Positions 25,811-34,651 are shown, numbered from the stretch's first letter. The stretch: 64,000 nucleotides of DNA from RBG-16-66-20 sp040752005 (GCA_040752005.1 JBFMFX010000004.1:1-64000); one strand, 5' to 3'. Program-made: numbers and translations. Notes: generated by a model from the letters alone, not told the origin.

Positions 25811-26809
25811 TCAGAGCTTCGCTTCGCGCCGCAGCAGCTCCTCGATCGTCACCCCGACCTCGGCGACGCCGCCGAACACCGTGCCTTTCTTGCCTTTCTG
25901 CACGTGCTCCCAAGCCGTGACATAGGCCCTGGAAGGAAGCGGCACGTACTTCACTTCCCTGGCGAGCTTCTCGCCGTGGGTCATGTAGTACTGCACGAAC
26001 TCCTTTACCTCGGGCCGGGCGAGCGATTTGGCGTTGACGTAGATGAAGATCGGCCGCGACAGCGGCTGATAGGCTCCGTTCAGCACCGTTTCCATCGAGG
26101 GTGCCACCGCCGGCTTGCCGGGCTTCTCGACGATCGGCACCGCCTTCAGCTTGTCCTTGTTTTCCGCGTAATAGGCATAGCCGAAGTAGCCAAGCGCGTT
26201 CACGTCGCGCGAGACCCCCTGCACCAGGACGTTGTCGTCCTCGCTGGCGGTGTAGTCGCCGCGCGAGGACTTGGCCTTGCCAACGATCGCCTCGGTGAAG
26301 TAGTCGAAGGTGCCCGAATCCGACCCTGCCCCGAAGAGCTTGAGCGGCGCATCCGGCCAGGCGGGGTTGACCTGGCTCCAGCGCGTGATTTTCCCCTGAG
26401 CCGCCGGCTCCCACATGCGCTTGAGCTCGTCCACGGTGATGCTCTTCAGGAAGGTGTTCTTCGGGTGCACGACCACCGTAAGCGCGTCGAACGCGACCGG
26501 CAGCTCGAAGTACTCGATGCCCGCCTTCTGGCAATCTTCCATCTCCTTTTTCAGGATCGGGCGCGAGGCGTTGGAGACATCGGTCTCGCCGCGGCAGAAC
26601 TTCTTGAAACCGCCACCGGTGCCCGAAATGCCGACGGTCACCCGCACCGCGCCCTTCTTCGCCTTCTGGAATTCCTCGGCCACCGCCTCGGTGATCGGGA
26701 ACACGGTGCTCGAGCCGTCCACTTTCACCAGCGCCTGAGCGAGCGCCGTCTGCGCCGCGAATGCCGCGCTGGCGAGCGCCAGCGCCTGTGCCGTCTGAAT
26801 CAATGTCAT
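25811..26809 (-). CDS. pstS: Phosphate-binding periplasmic protein PstS
   Basis: 332 residues. Signal peptide ending TALAQA, then VDGSSTVFPIT and SGTGGGFKKFCRGETDVSNASRPI, which hold the phosphate ligands, and GSDSGTFDYF. It is the longer PstS type that lies next to arsenic genes in many genomes; whether it discriminates phosphate from arsenate cannot be told from sequence. Confidence 0.93.
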   Translation of the reverse strand: MTLIQTAQALALASAAFAAQTALAQALVKVDGSSTVFPITEAVAEEFQKAKKGAVRVTVGISGTGGGFKKFCRGETDVSNASRPILKKEMEDCQKAGIEYFELPVAFDALTVVVHPKNTFLKSITVDELKRMWEPAAQGKITRWSQVNPAWPDAPLKLFGAGSDSGTFDYFTEAIVGKAKSSRGDYTASEDDNVLVQGVSRDVNALGYFGYAYYAENKDKLKAVPIVEKPGKPAVAPSMETVLNGAYQPLSRPIFIYVNAKSLARPEVKEFVQYYMTHGEKLAREVKYVPLPSRAYVTAWEHVQKGKKGTVFGGVAEVGVTIEELLRREAKL

Positions 26810-26856
26810 CGCCGTCCTTTTGTCTTGGAGTCTGGCGCCGACTGTACGGCCGAAAC

Positions 26857-26874
26857 GTTACAGGCGTGTGACAG
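26857..26874 (-). promoter_or_regulatory. Pho box upstream of pstS
   Basis: On the minus strand CTGTCAC-ACGC-CTGTAAC, two direct heptamers with a four-base spacer, against the consensus CTGTCAT-N4-CTGTCAT. It ends 47 bases before the pstS ATG, a normal place for PhoB activation. Confidence 0.75.
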
Positions 26875-27275
26875 CCGCAGCGGCGTCCGTCCGGGTCCGG
26901 CGGTGGCTGGCTTCCGTGCATCGAAGTCGCGGCGCGCGCGGCCCGCAGCGCCCAAAAGGTACGCCGCGCTCGCGCGCAGGAAGTCGCCGACAATCCGTTC
27001 CCGGTCGCCTATCGCATCCTTGCGGGTGGTCACGTACGCGACTCTAGGGGCGAGATGCGGCACCTGTATGACAGCCGCGTCGCGCATCGCGCCGGACCTG
27101 CCGGCGCGGTGAACCCGCCGAAGGGGCGCCGAACCCCGCGCATGCGGTCGCGGCGCGCATCGCGACCACCTGTGTCTTCGCCGCCGATCGGCAGGGACTT
27201 ACGGCATGCGGCGCTCGACCGCTCCCTGCCAGCCAGCCGAGGCCGGTGCGACCTTTTGCCCCGGCCTGGCCGGCG
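26875..27275. other. Intergenic stretch between the Pho box and the mobB remnant
   Basis: No supported gene. A minus open frame (26806..27087, 93 codons) overlaps the Pho box; its first part (VPHLAPRVAYVTTRKDAIGD...FLRAS) looks faintly like the end of a LysR protein, too little to call. The region may be decayed sequence, like the genes to its right. Confidence 0.35.
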
Positions 27276-27763
27276 TCAGGAGGCTTTCCTCCGGCCTTTG
27301 CCTTGACAAGCGCGCAGCGAGCGCAAAAGCATGCGCCGCGCGCGCCCGAGCACGAATTCGGCGATCGCCTCGACATCGTCGAGCGCAAAGCGCGGCAGCC
27401 GCGTCGCGATCGGCGCATCGGTCGCGATCGCGATGATGTGCGGATCGTTCGGAAACAGCACCCCCTGGGCCGCGTTGGCGCTGCGGTGGACTTCCATCTT
27501 CGGAATCGGGTCGCGTTTGAAGCCTTCGACCAGCACCAGGTCGCAGGGCGAAAGCACCTCGAGCAGTTCTTCCAGCGCCGGCTCGCAGGCACCGCGCAGC
27601 TCGTGCATCAGCGCCCAACGTCTGCTCGAGCTCACCAGCACCTCGCTGCAGCCCGCCTCCCGAAGGCGATAGGAATCCTTGCCCGGCCGGTCAACGTCGA
27701 AGCCATGGTGGGCGTGCTTGACGAGCGAAACCCGCAGCCCGCGGCCGGTGAGCGCGGGCGTCG
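27276..27763 (-). pseudogene. mobB: mobB remnant (C-terminal three quarters)
   Basis: Frame beginning near PALTGRGLRVSLVKHAHHGFDVDRPGKDSYRLREAGCSEV and running through VSSSRRWALMHEL and LVLVEGFKRDPIPKMEVHR is MobB, which helps make molybdopterin-guanine dinucleotide. The N-terminal P-loop (about the first 30 residues) is missing and replaced by aioB sequence. No proper start codon is left in frame; GTG at 27641 would give 121 residues without the nucleotide site. Confidence 0.8.
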
Positions 27764-28135
27764 AACACGCTGTAATGGCAGCCGCAGCGGAATGTCCGGA
27801 TTGCGGCGTCGTAGCTCACCGGGCATCCCATGTGCGTACACAGAGTGCCGAAGGCGACGATGTCGCGGTTCGGTCCGACGCCGCCCGGCACCGGCCTGCC
27901 CATCTTCACGAGCGTGCACGGCGAGGCTTCGTCCGAAAACTTTGAATGCGACAGGAACGTTGTCCTTGAGCTGCGCCACCTTCGCGACCACCTTCGGCTT
28001 GTAGGGCGGCGTCGCGCGGCCGACGTCGCCGGTGGCCGCCCGCGCGGCAGCTGCACCGCCGATGGCGGCGCTTGTGGCACCCGCCAGGCCACCGCTCACC
28101 TTCAGAAACTGGTGTTGCGAGAATCTGATCGTCAT
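27754..28135 (-). pseudogene. aioB: aioB remnant: arsenite oxidase Rieske subunit, frameshifted and truncated
   Basis: It starts normally (ATG 28135, signal-like KVSGGLAGATSAAIGGAAAARAATG) and continues PYKPKVVAKVAQLKDNVPVAFK. At about 27940 an extra G shifts the frame; in the next frame it resumes SDEASPCTLVKMGRPVPGG, then the Rieske ligands CTHMGC and CGCHYS. At about 27754-27763, just after VFDA, it joins mobB. The C-terminal part of aioB and all of aioA, the molybdenum subunit, are absent. Two lesions mean no arsenite oxidase can be made from this locus. Confidence 0.85.
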
Positions 28136-28175
28136 GGGTCCTGCCTCGTCCGCTCGAGTTTGTCGCGGGCGATCA

Positions 28176-28191
28176 AGCGAATGACGCGCCA
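28176..28191 (-). promoter_or_regulatory. Sigma-54 promoter of the aioB remnant
   Basis: Minus-strand TGGCGCG-TCAT-TCGCT has the GG-N10-GC core of the -24/-12 promoter, 40 bases before the aioB ATG. aio operons are known to use RpoN with the NtrC-type activator AioR, which is encoded intact nearby. Confidence 0.6.
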
Positions 28192-28251
28192 GAAATCGCT
28201 ATCCCTAACCCTTTGAAAATCGGCGAGTTTGCAAAAGGCGCGGGGCATGTG

Positions 28252-28267
28252 GTTACTGTCCGGTAAC
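28252..28267. promoter_or_regulatory. Putative AioR site 1 (GTTAC-N6-GTAAC)
   Basis: A perfect inverted repeat GTTAC-TGTCCG-GTAAC about 60 bases upstream of the -24/-12 promoter, the expected distance for an enhancer-binding protein. A near-identical copy follows 43 bases away. Confidence 0.6.
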
Positions 28268-28294
28268 ACCCGTAGATTTCCTCTGGTCAGCGCC

Positions 28295-28310
28295 CTTACG
28301 GTCCGGTAAC
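28295..28310. promoter_or_regulatory. Putative AioR site 2 (CTTAC-N6-GTAAC)
   Basis: CTTAC-GGTCCG-GTAAC, one mismatch from a perfect repeat, with its centre 43 bp (about four helical turns) from site 1 and 23 bases before the aioX start. It could also control aioX. Confidence 0.55.
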
Positions 28311-28332
28311 GTTCATCGCGGAGGGGCCAGCG

Positions 28333-29187
28333 GTGCGGAAAGCTCGCAGAGCGATCCTCAAGGCTTTCGGTGTCGGCGCATGTCTGTTCGCCGCCGGCGT
28401 TCGCGCCCAGCCCGAGCCGGTGCGGATCGGGCTCACCGCGGTCTTTCTCGACGACGAGATCCGGTTTTTGCTGCGCTGGCGCGCGTACCTGGAGCAGCGC
28501 CTCGGACGCAAGGTCCAGTTCCTGCAGCGCGGCCGCTACCGCGAAGCGATCGAGCTGCTGCGCGAAGGCCAGCTTGACGCCGCCTGGATCTGCGGGCTCC
28601 CGTACGTGCGATTCAGGAGCGATCTGCGCCTGATCGCGGTGCCCCTGTTCCAGGGCAAGCCGCTTTACCGTTCCTACCTGATCGTGCCCTCCAGCGACAC
28701 CGCGACACGTTCGATTCTCGATCTGCGGGGCAAGATCTTTGCCTTTTCCGATCCCGATTCGAACTCCGGTTTTCTGTATCCGAGCTATGTCCTGCGTCTA
28801 TCGGGCGAGCGGGTGGAAACGTTCTTCAAGCGGTCCTTTTTCACCTGGGCGCACCGCAAGGTGGTGATGGCGGTCTCCGCCCAGCTCGCCCAGGGCGGAG
28901 CGGTGGACGGATACGTCTGGGAAACGCTGCACCGCGCCCAGGGCGGGCTCACGGCGGGAACGCGGGTCGTCGCCCGCTCGCCGGAGTTCGGCTATCCGCC
29001 GATTGTGGCGCGCGCCGGCCTTGCGCCGGAGCTCGCGCAGGCGCTGCGCGATGCGTTCACGGGAATGACGCGCGACAGCGAGGGCAGGGCGCTGCTCGCC
29101 GCGCTCAATCTGGACGGGTTTACGCCCGGCAGCGAGACGCTGTTCGACTCGATCGAGGCGATGTCGCGGGTGGTGCAATCGGCCTGA
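28333..29187 (+). CDS. aioX: AioX, periplasmic arsenite-binding sensor protein
   Basis: 284 residues: signal peptide ending GVRAQ (residue ~26), then a PhnD-like substrate-binding fold (VRIGLTAVFLDDEIRFLLRWRAYLEQRLGRKVQF). Cys87 in AAWICGLPYV is the cysteine that binds As(III) in characterised AioX. GTG start with GGAGGGG upstream. It lies directly before aioS and divergent from aioB. AioX hands the arsenite signal to AioS. Confidence 0.87.
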   Translation: MRKARRAILKAFGVGACLFAAGVRAQPEPVRIGLTAVFLDDEIRFLLRWRAYLEQRLGRKVQFLQRGRYREAIELLREGQLDAAWICGLPYVRFRSDLRLIAVPLFQGKPLYRSYLIVPSSDTATRSILDLRGKIFAFSDPDSNSGFLYPSYVLRLSGERVETFFKRSFFTWAHRKVVMAVSAQLAQGGAVDGYVWETLHRAQGGLTAGTRVVARSPEFGYPPIVARAGLAPELAQALRDAFTGMTRDSEGRALLAALNLDGFTPGSETLFDSIEAMSRVVQSA

Positions 29188-29189
29188 CC

Positions 29190-30599
29190 ATGATCCGCTT
29201 TCGCGACCTCAGCCTGAGCGTCACGATCCCGATCCGGGTGACGACCATGGTGCTCGCCACCGCCTTTGCCGTCACGGCGATCCTGCTCTGGCGCGAATAC
29301 GAGGAGTTGCAGCGCGACCTCGCCAACAGCTCGGCGAGTCTCGGCAGCCTGCTCGCGACCTCCCTGATCACCCCAATGACCCATGACGACCTCTGGCGGG
29401 CGTTCGAGATCGCGCGCGCACCGGTCACCGGCACGGCTGCCGGTTCGACCGTGACGCCGCGGCACGTCACCGTGCTCGACGCTCAGCGCAGGATCTATGT
29501 GTCGAGCGATCCGGTGCGATTTCCGCATGGCGCGCCCGCTCCCTTCGCGCTCCCGCTCGACCGGTCGGCGTCGGGTTTCGTCGAGACCGCGCAGGACGAG
29601 CTGCTGAGCGTGACAGCGATCACCGCGGACGGCGTCGAGCTGGGCTTCCTCGTGCTCGGATACTCGAACGTCCAGTTCCGGCCGCGCATCGCCGAGCTGG
29701 TGCGGCGCGCGCTCCTGGGAACCGCCGCGGTCCTGCTCGTGCTGCTGCCGCTGAGCTGGCTATACGGCCGGCGCACGGCGGCCCCGCTGCTTGGCTTCGC
29801 GCGCGAAATGGAGCGCATCGGCCGCAGGAGCGCCCACGCGCCCGAGAACGACGCCGCCGTCTCCGGCAACGAGCTTGCGCGCGTCGGCGAGTCGTTCCGA
29901 CGCATGGTTGCCGCCCTCGAGGAAAAGGAGCGCCTGGAGCAGCAGATGGTCCAGGCCGATCGGCTGGCGGCGATCGGCCGTCTCGCCGCCGGCGTCGCGC
30001 ACGAGATCAACAATCCGCTGGGCGGGATGCTGAACGCGCTCAACACTTTTCGCCGGCATGGCCGGGCCGATCCGGTCGCGACGCGCGCCGCCGACCTGCT
30101 CGAGCGCGGCCTGCTGCAGATCCGCGACACGGTGCGCGCGCTGCTCATCGAGGCGAAAGCGGGCAACCGTCCCCTGACGCGCGATGACATCGAGGACGTG
30201 CGCACGCTGGCGCTCGCGAATGGCAAGAGGATCCGGCTGCAGTGGCGCAACGAGCTGCAGGGCACGATCGGACTTCCGTCCACGCTGGTGCGCCAGATCC
30301 TGCTCAACCTGCTGCTCAACGCCGAGCACGCGGTGGACGCCGACGGCGAAGTCGGATGCTACGTCGGTTGCGCGAACGGCAGCCTGCGCATCGTGGTGCG
30401 CAACGACGGGGCGCATATCGCCGCCGAGCGCCTGCCGCATCTGTTCGAGCCGTTCGCGCTCGAGGAGCCCCCGGGCAACGGGCTGGGGTTGTGGGTGACC
30501 TATCAGCTCGTGCGCGAGCTTGGCGGCTCGATCGCCGTTCGCAGCGCTCCCGGAAACACGCAGTTCGACGTATGTATGCCGGTTCCGAAAGCGGCCTGA
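29190..30599 (+). CDS. aioS: AioS, sensor histidine kinase
   Basis: 469 residues. One membrane helix at ~15-35, a periplasmic sensor domain to ~170, a second helix ~173-193, a HAMP-like linker, then HisKA with His271 in RLAAGVAHEINNPLGG and an ATPase domain (LLLNAEHAV, GNGLGLWVTYQLV). It begins two bases after aioX. The family pairs with AioX and AioR in arsenite oxidisers. Confidence 0.87.
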   Translation: MIRFRDLSLSVTIPIRVTTMVLATAFAVTAILLWREYEELQRDLANSSASLGSLLATSLITPMTHDDLWRAFEIARAPVTGTAAGSTVTPRHVTVLDAQRRIYVSSDPVRFPHGAPAPFALPLDRSASGFVETAQDELLSVTAITADGVELGFLVLGYSNVQFRPRIAELVRRALLGTAAVLLVLLPLSWLYGRRTAAPLLGFAREMERIGRRSAHAPENDAAVSGNELARVGESFRRMVAALEEKERLEQQMVQADRLAAIGRLAAGVAHEINNPLGGMLNALNTFRRHGRADPVATRAADLLERGLLQIRDTVRALLIEAKAGNRPLTRDDIEDVRTLALANGKRIRLQWRNELQGTIGLPSTLVRQILLNLLLNAEHAVDADGEVGCYVGCANGSLRIVVRNDGAHIAAERLPHLFEPFALEEPPGNGLGLWVTYQLVRELGGSIAVRSAPGNTQFDVCMPVPKAA

Positions 30600-31948
30600 T
30601 CCCGGCGCCGGTGCTGCGCGTCTGCCTGGTCGAGGATGACGCGATCATGGGCGAATCCCTTTGCGACCGCTTCCAGCTCGAAGCGTTCGAGGTGGACTGG
30701 TGGCGTACTGCCGGCGAGGCGGCCCGCGCGATCGCCTCGCGCGCGTATTCGGTGGTCATCAGCGACGTGCGGCTTCCGGACGGCAGCGGCGAGCAGCTGT
30801 TCCGCGACGTGCGCGCAAGCATCGCCGATCCTCCGCCGTTTGTCTTCATCACCGCGTTCGCCTCCGTGGATCGCGCGGTCGCCCTGCTCAAGGACGGCGC
30901 CGCCGACTATGTCGCCAAGCCGTTCGATCTGGACGATCTGGTGACAAAGGTGCGCTCGCTCAGCCATGCGCAGCGGACCGAGAACGCGGGGAGCGAGGAA
31001 GAATTCGAGCTGGGTGTGTCGGCCGCGATGCGCAGAATCGCGCACATGGTGCCGCGCGTCGCGCGCCACGCCTCGGCGATTCTGATCACCGGCGAATCCG
31101 GGGTCGGCAAGGAGCATGTGGCGCAGCTCATCCACCGCCGCGGCGCGCGCGCGGGCGCGCCGTTCGTGCCGGTCAATTGCGGAGCGCTTGCCGAGTCGCT
31201 GCTCGAAGCCGAGCTGTTCGGCTACGAGCGCGGCGCCTTCACCGGCGCCGTGCGCTCGCACCGCGGCCTGCTCGAAGCCGCGAGCGGCGGCACGCTGTTC
31301 CTGGACGAGATCGGCGACATGCCGCTGCCCATGCAGGTCAAGCTCCTGCGCGTGATCCAGGATCATCGCGTCATGCGCGTCGGCGGCACCGCGCCCGTGC
31401 CCGTGAGCTTCAAGCTCGTGTGCGCGACCCACCGCGACCTGCGCGACCTGGTCCGGTCGGGGCGGTTCCGTGAGGACCTTTTCTTCCGCATCAACGTGAT
31501 TCAGCTCCGCATCCCGCCGTTGCGCGAGCGTCCGGAGGACATCCTGTGGTTCGCGCGGCGCTTCCTGCTCGAATGCGCGGCGGCGCACGAGGTTCCCCGC
31601 TTCACCCTCTCGGCGGCCGCGGCGGCCGCGCTTCTCGCCTACCCCTGGCCAGGGAACCTTCGGGAGCTGCGCCACTGCATCGAGCGCGCCTGCATTCTGT
31701 CCACCTCTCCGGTGCTCGAACCCGCGGTGCTGTTCGAGGACGGCGCACCGCCGCCGCGCGACGAGGGCGCCGGCGGCTCGCTGGCGAGCTACCTCGCCGC
31801 CTGCGAGCGGCGCTACATCGAAAGCGTGCTCCGGCAAAGCGGCGGACAGGTCGGTAAAGCGGCCGCCCGGCTCGGAATCAGCCGAAAGAACCTCTGGGAG
31901 AAAGTCCGCAAGCTCGGGTTGCGGCAGGCGCGCGTCGGCCCGTCGTAA
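30572..31948 (+). CDS. aioR: AioR, NtrC-type sigma-54 activator
   Basis: 458 residues. Receiver domain with Asp65 (VVISDVRLPDG), AAA+ domain with GESGVGKE (174-181) and the sigma-54 loop GAFTGA (221-226), and a Fis-type helix-turn-helix at the C-terminus (QVGKAAARLGISRKNLWEKVRKLGL). The ATG overlaps aioS by 28 bases; GTG at 30611 is an alternative. Its natural target, the aioBA promoter, is present but drives only a broken gene. Confidence 0.88.
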   Translation: MYAGSESGLIPAPVLRVCLVEDDAIMGESLCDRFQLEAFEVDWWRTAGEAARAIASRAYSVVISDVRLPDGSGEQLFRDVRASIADPPPFVFITAFASVDRAVALLKDGAADYVAKPFDLDDLVTKVRSLSHAQRTENAGSEEEFELGVSAAMRRIAHMVPRVARHASAILITGESGVGKEHVAQLIHRRGARAGAPFVPVNCGALAESLLEAELFGYERGAFTGAVRSHRGLLEAASGGTLFLDEIGDMPLPMQVKLLRVIQDHRVMRVGGTAPVPVSFKLVCATHRDLRDLVRSGRFREDLFFRINVIQLRIPPLRERPEDILWFARRFLLECAAAHEVPRFTLSAAAAAALLAYPWPGNLRELRHCIERACILSTSPVLEPAVLFEDGAPPPRDEGAGGSLASYLAACERRYIESVLRQSGGQVGKAAARLGISRKNLWEKVRKLGLRQARVGPS

Positions 31949-32035
31949 ACGGCCGCCGCGCCGCGCAGCCGCGAGGCGCAGGTGGACGGCCGAGCGGTGC
32001 GTCCCCGGCGACAGACCAAACGCTATGCTTGCGGG

Positions 32036-32533
32036 ATGCGAACCTACAACGTCCTGTTTCTCTGCACCGGCAATTCCGCCCGCTCGATCCTTGCCGAGGC
32101 ATACCTCAACGCCCGCGGCGAGGGGCGTTTCGTCGCCTACAGCGCCGGCAGCCATCCGATCGGCCGCATCAACCCGTATGCGCTCGAACTGCTCGAACGG
32201 CACGGCATCCCGACGCAGGGCCTGCGCTCGAAGTCCTGGGACGAGTTCGCGCGGCAGGGTGCGCCCCGCATGGACGTCATCATCACGGTGTGCGATCAGG
32301 CCGCGGGCGAGCAGTGCCCGTTCTGGCCCGGCCAGCCGGCCACGGCGCACTGGGGAATCCCGGACCCGGCCGCAGTCGAGGGCACCGAGGACGACAAGCG
32401 CAAGGCGTTCGAAACCGCCTTCGGACGGCTGCGCGCCCGCATAGACCGGTTTCTCGCGCTGCCGATCGAGAGTCTCGACCGCGCCGCGCTGCGCGATCGG
32501 CTGGCGCGGATCGGGCAGCGGACGGATCCGTGA
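32036..32533 (+). CDS. arsC: Arsenate reductase (low-molecular-weight phosphatase type)
   Basis: 165 residues. The P-loop CTGNSARS starts at Cys10, with the redox cysteines at 86 (TVCDQAAG) and 94 (EQCPFWPG) and the general-acid Asp in IPDPAAVEG. It reduces arsenate to arsenite with thioredoxin-type thiols. I chose the ATG at 32036; upstream sequence is not family-like. 87 bases after aioR, so it may share its transcript. No arsenite exporter gene is intact nearby. Confidence 0.87.
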   Translation: MRTYNVLFLCTGNSARSILAEAYLNARGEGRFVAYSAGSHPIGRINPYALELLERHGIPTQGLRSKSWDEFARQGAPRMDVIITVCDQAAGEQCPFWPGQPATAHWGIPDPAAVEGTEDDKRKAFETAFGRLRARIDRFLALPIESLDRAALRDRLARIGQRTDP

Positions 32534-32599
32534 TCGCGCGGCGCGCGGTCGCCGAAGGGCTTGGCACGGGGCTGCCGCTCCTTACGCCGTGTTCGCCTC

Positions 32600-32719
32600 G
32601 GCCGCTTTCATGCGGCGCGGGAGAGCCGTACGTCCGCGGCGCAACTGCTAGGCGCGCTCGCCGCCTGGGCATTCGAGCGCTGGCTCGCCGGACCGCGAAC
32701 CGATCGGCTGGAGAGGTGA
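32600..32719 (+). pseudogene. Possible C-terminal remnant of an aquaglyceroporin (aqpS-like)
   Basis: In one plus frame the sequence AAQLLGALAAWAFERWLAGP ends at TGA 32717-32719 and resembles the last helix of MIP channels, which often follow arsC in arsenic operons. The adjoining EPYV just upstream lies in a different frame, which suggests a frameshift. The rest of such a gene is absent. This is weak evidence. Confidence 0.3.
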
Positions 32720-32870
32720 TCGCGGTCGTCGGCCTCGCGGTGAAGCGAGCCGCGCGCGTCGCGGCTGTCAAGCCGATTGTTTGGGCGGCAAACAAACCCG
32801 GCGGCGGTCCCGGGCAAGGCGAGCGGCGCTAGAATGCCGTCTCGCAACGCACGCACAGAGGAGAACCCCG

Positions 32871-34364
32871 ATGAACGCTCCCGCCCAGGCAGGCCTGCCT
32901 GCCATCCCCCTCAAGGATCCGAAGCTGGTCCGGGACCGCTGCTACGTCAACGGCGAGTGGTGCGGCGCCGCGTCGGGAAAGACGTTCCCGGTGACCAACC
33001 CGGCCACCGGCGCGACGATCGCGCAGGTCCCGGACATGGACGCCGCCGACGCGCGCCGCGCGATCGAGGCGGCAAACGCGGCGTGGGCCGGCTGGCGCGC
33101 GAAGACGGCGAAGGAACGCGCGGTGATCCTGCGCCGGTGGTACGACCTGGTGATGGCGGCGCAGGACGATCTCGCGCTCATCCTCACCAGCGAGCAGGGC
33201 AAGCCGCTCGCGGAAGCGCGCGGCGAGATCGCCTACGGCGCCTCCTTCATCGAGTGGTACGCCGAGGAAGGCAAGCGCGTCTACGGCGACGTCATTCCGC
33301 AGCACCAGCCGGACAAGCGGCTGATCGTCCTCAAGCAGCCGGTCGGGGTGACCGCCGCGATCACGCCGTGGAACTTCCCGAACGCGATGATCACGAGGAA
33401 GGTGGCGCCGGCCCTTGCCGCCGGCTGCACCGTGGTGCTCAAACCCGCCGAGCAGACGCCGCTTTCGGCGCTCGCGCTCGCCGAGCTCGCCGAGCGCGCC
33501 GGCATGCCGAAGGGCGTGCTCAACATCGTCACGACGAACGATCCGGCGGCGGTGGGCGCGGAGTTCACTGCCAACCCGCTCGTTCGCAAGATCACCTTCA
33601 CCGGCTCGACCGAGGTCGGCAAGATCCTGATGCGCCAGTCGGCCGACCAGATCAAGAAGGTGTCGTTCGAGCTGGGCGGCAACGCTCCGCTCATCGTCTT
33701 CGACGACGCCGATCTGGAGGCCGCCGTCGAGGGGGCGATCGCGTCGAAGTACCGCAACGCCGGGCAGACCTGCGTGTGCGCCAATCGCATTTACGTGCAG
33801 GACGGGATCTACGACGCGTTCGCGAGGAAGTTCACCGAGAAGGTTTCCACCTTCAAGGTGGGCCCGGGAACCGAGCCGGGCGTGGTGATCGGGCCGCTGA
33901 TTGACGCACAGGGCCTCGCCAAGGTCGAGGCGCATGTGAAGGACGCCGTCGCCAAGGGCGCAAAAGCGCTCACCGGCGGCAGGAAGCACGTGCTCGGGGG
34001 GCTGTTCTTCGAGCCGACGGTGCTCGCCGAAGCGACCGCCGAGATGCGCCTTGCGCGCGAGGAGACCTTCGGTCCGGTCGCGCCGCTGTTTCGCTTCCGC
34101 ACCGAGGAGGAGGTGGTGGCAATGGCGAATGCGACCGAGTTCGGTCTCGCCGCCTACTTCTTCGCGCGCGACGTCGGGCGCGTGTTCCGCGTCGCCGAGG
34201 CGCTCGAGGCGGGAATCGTGTCGGTGAACACCGGCATCTTCTCCCAGGAAGTCGCGCCGTTCGGCGGCGTCAAGCAGTCCGGCATCGGCCGCGAGGGCTC
34301 GAAGTACGGCATCGAGCCGTTCCTGGAGATCAAGTTCGTGTGCCTGGGCGGCATCCAGTCCTGA
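32871..34364 (+). CDS. gabD: Succinate-semialdehyde dehydrogenase (NAD(P)+)
   Basis: 497 residues of the aldehyde dehydrogenase family. Catalytic Cys in AGQTCVCANRIYV (the CVC doublet is usual in GabD), general-base Glu in FELGGNAPLIVFDDADLE, and nucleotide-binding FTGSTEVGK. It oxidises succinate semialdehyde to succinate. GAGGAGAAC precedes the ATG. Confidence 0.88.
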   Translation: MNAPAQAGLPAIPLKDPKLVRDRCYVNGEWCGAASGKTFPVTNPATGATIAQVPDMDAADARRAIEAANAAWAGWRAKTAKERAVILRRWYDLVMAAQDDLALILTSEQGKPLAEARGEIAYGASFIEWYAEEGKRVYGDVIPQHQPDKRLIVLKQPVGVTAAITPWNFPNAMITRKVAPALAAGCTVVLKPAEQTPLSALALAELAERAGMPKGVLNIVTTNDPAAVGAEFTANPLVRKITFTGSTEVGKILMRQSADQIKKVSFELGGNAPLIVFDDADLEAAVEGAIASKYRNAGQTCVCANRIYVQDGIYDAFARKFTEKVSTFKVGPGTEPGVVIGPLIDAQGLAKVEAHVKDAVAKGAKALTGGRKHVLGGLFFEPTVLAEATAEMRLAREETFGPVAPLFRFRTEEEVVAMANATEFGLAAYFFARDVGRVFRVAEALEAGIVSVNTGIFSQEVAPFGGVKQSGIGREGSKYGIEPFLEIKFVCLGGIQS

Positions 34365-34441
34365 GGGCGCGGTTTGATCTGGATCACGATCGGTGCGGCT
34401 TGGCGCGATACCCTGACGAGCGATCGTGAAAGGAGGCGCTC

Positions 34442-34645
34442 ATGAAAGCGAATGTCGGCACCGTTGACAGGGTGCTGAGGATCGTGGCGGGGCTCGTGCT
34501 GCTCTCGGCGGTGTTCCTGGTCGAGGGCAACGCGCGCTGGTGGGGTCTGATCGGGATCGTGCCGATCGCGACCGCGCTCGCGGGCTACTGCCCGCTCTAC
34601 GCGCTGCTCGGCCTGAGCACCTGCCCGACGAAGCAGCCGTCCTGA
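34442..34645 (+). CDS. DUF2892 (YgaP-type) membrane protein
   Basis: 67 residues with two hydrophobic helices: NVGTVDRVLRIVAGLVLLSAVF and WWGLIGIVPIATALAGYCPLYALLGLSTC. The CPLY...STC ending is typical of DUF2892. Such proteins often lie near sulfurtransferases; function unknown. AAAGGAGG stands upstream. Six bases before the next gene. Confidence 0.8.
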   Translation: MKANVGTVDRVLRIVAGLVLLSAVFLVEGNARWWGLIGIVPIATALAGYCPLYALLGLSTCPTKQPS

Positions 34646-34651
34646 GGCGGG

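Noticed and set aside
26806..27087. 93-codon minus frame with LysR-like scraps
   Set aside because: Runs over the Pho box and pstS leader; similarity too weak.
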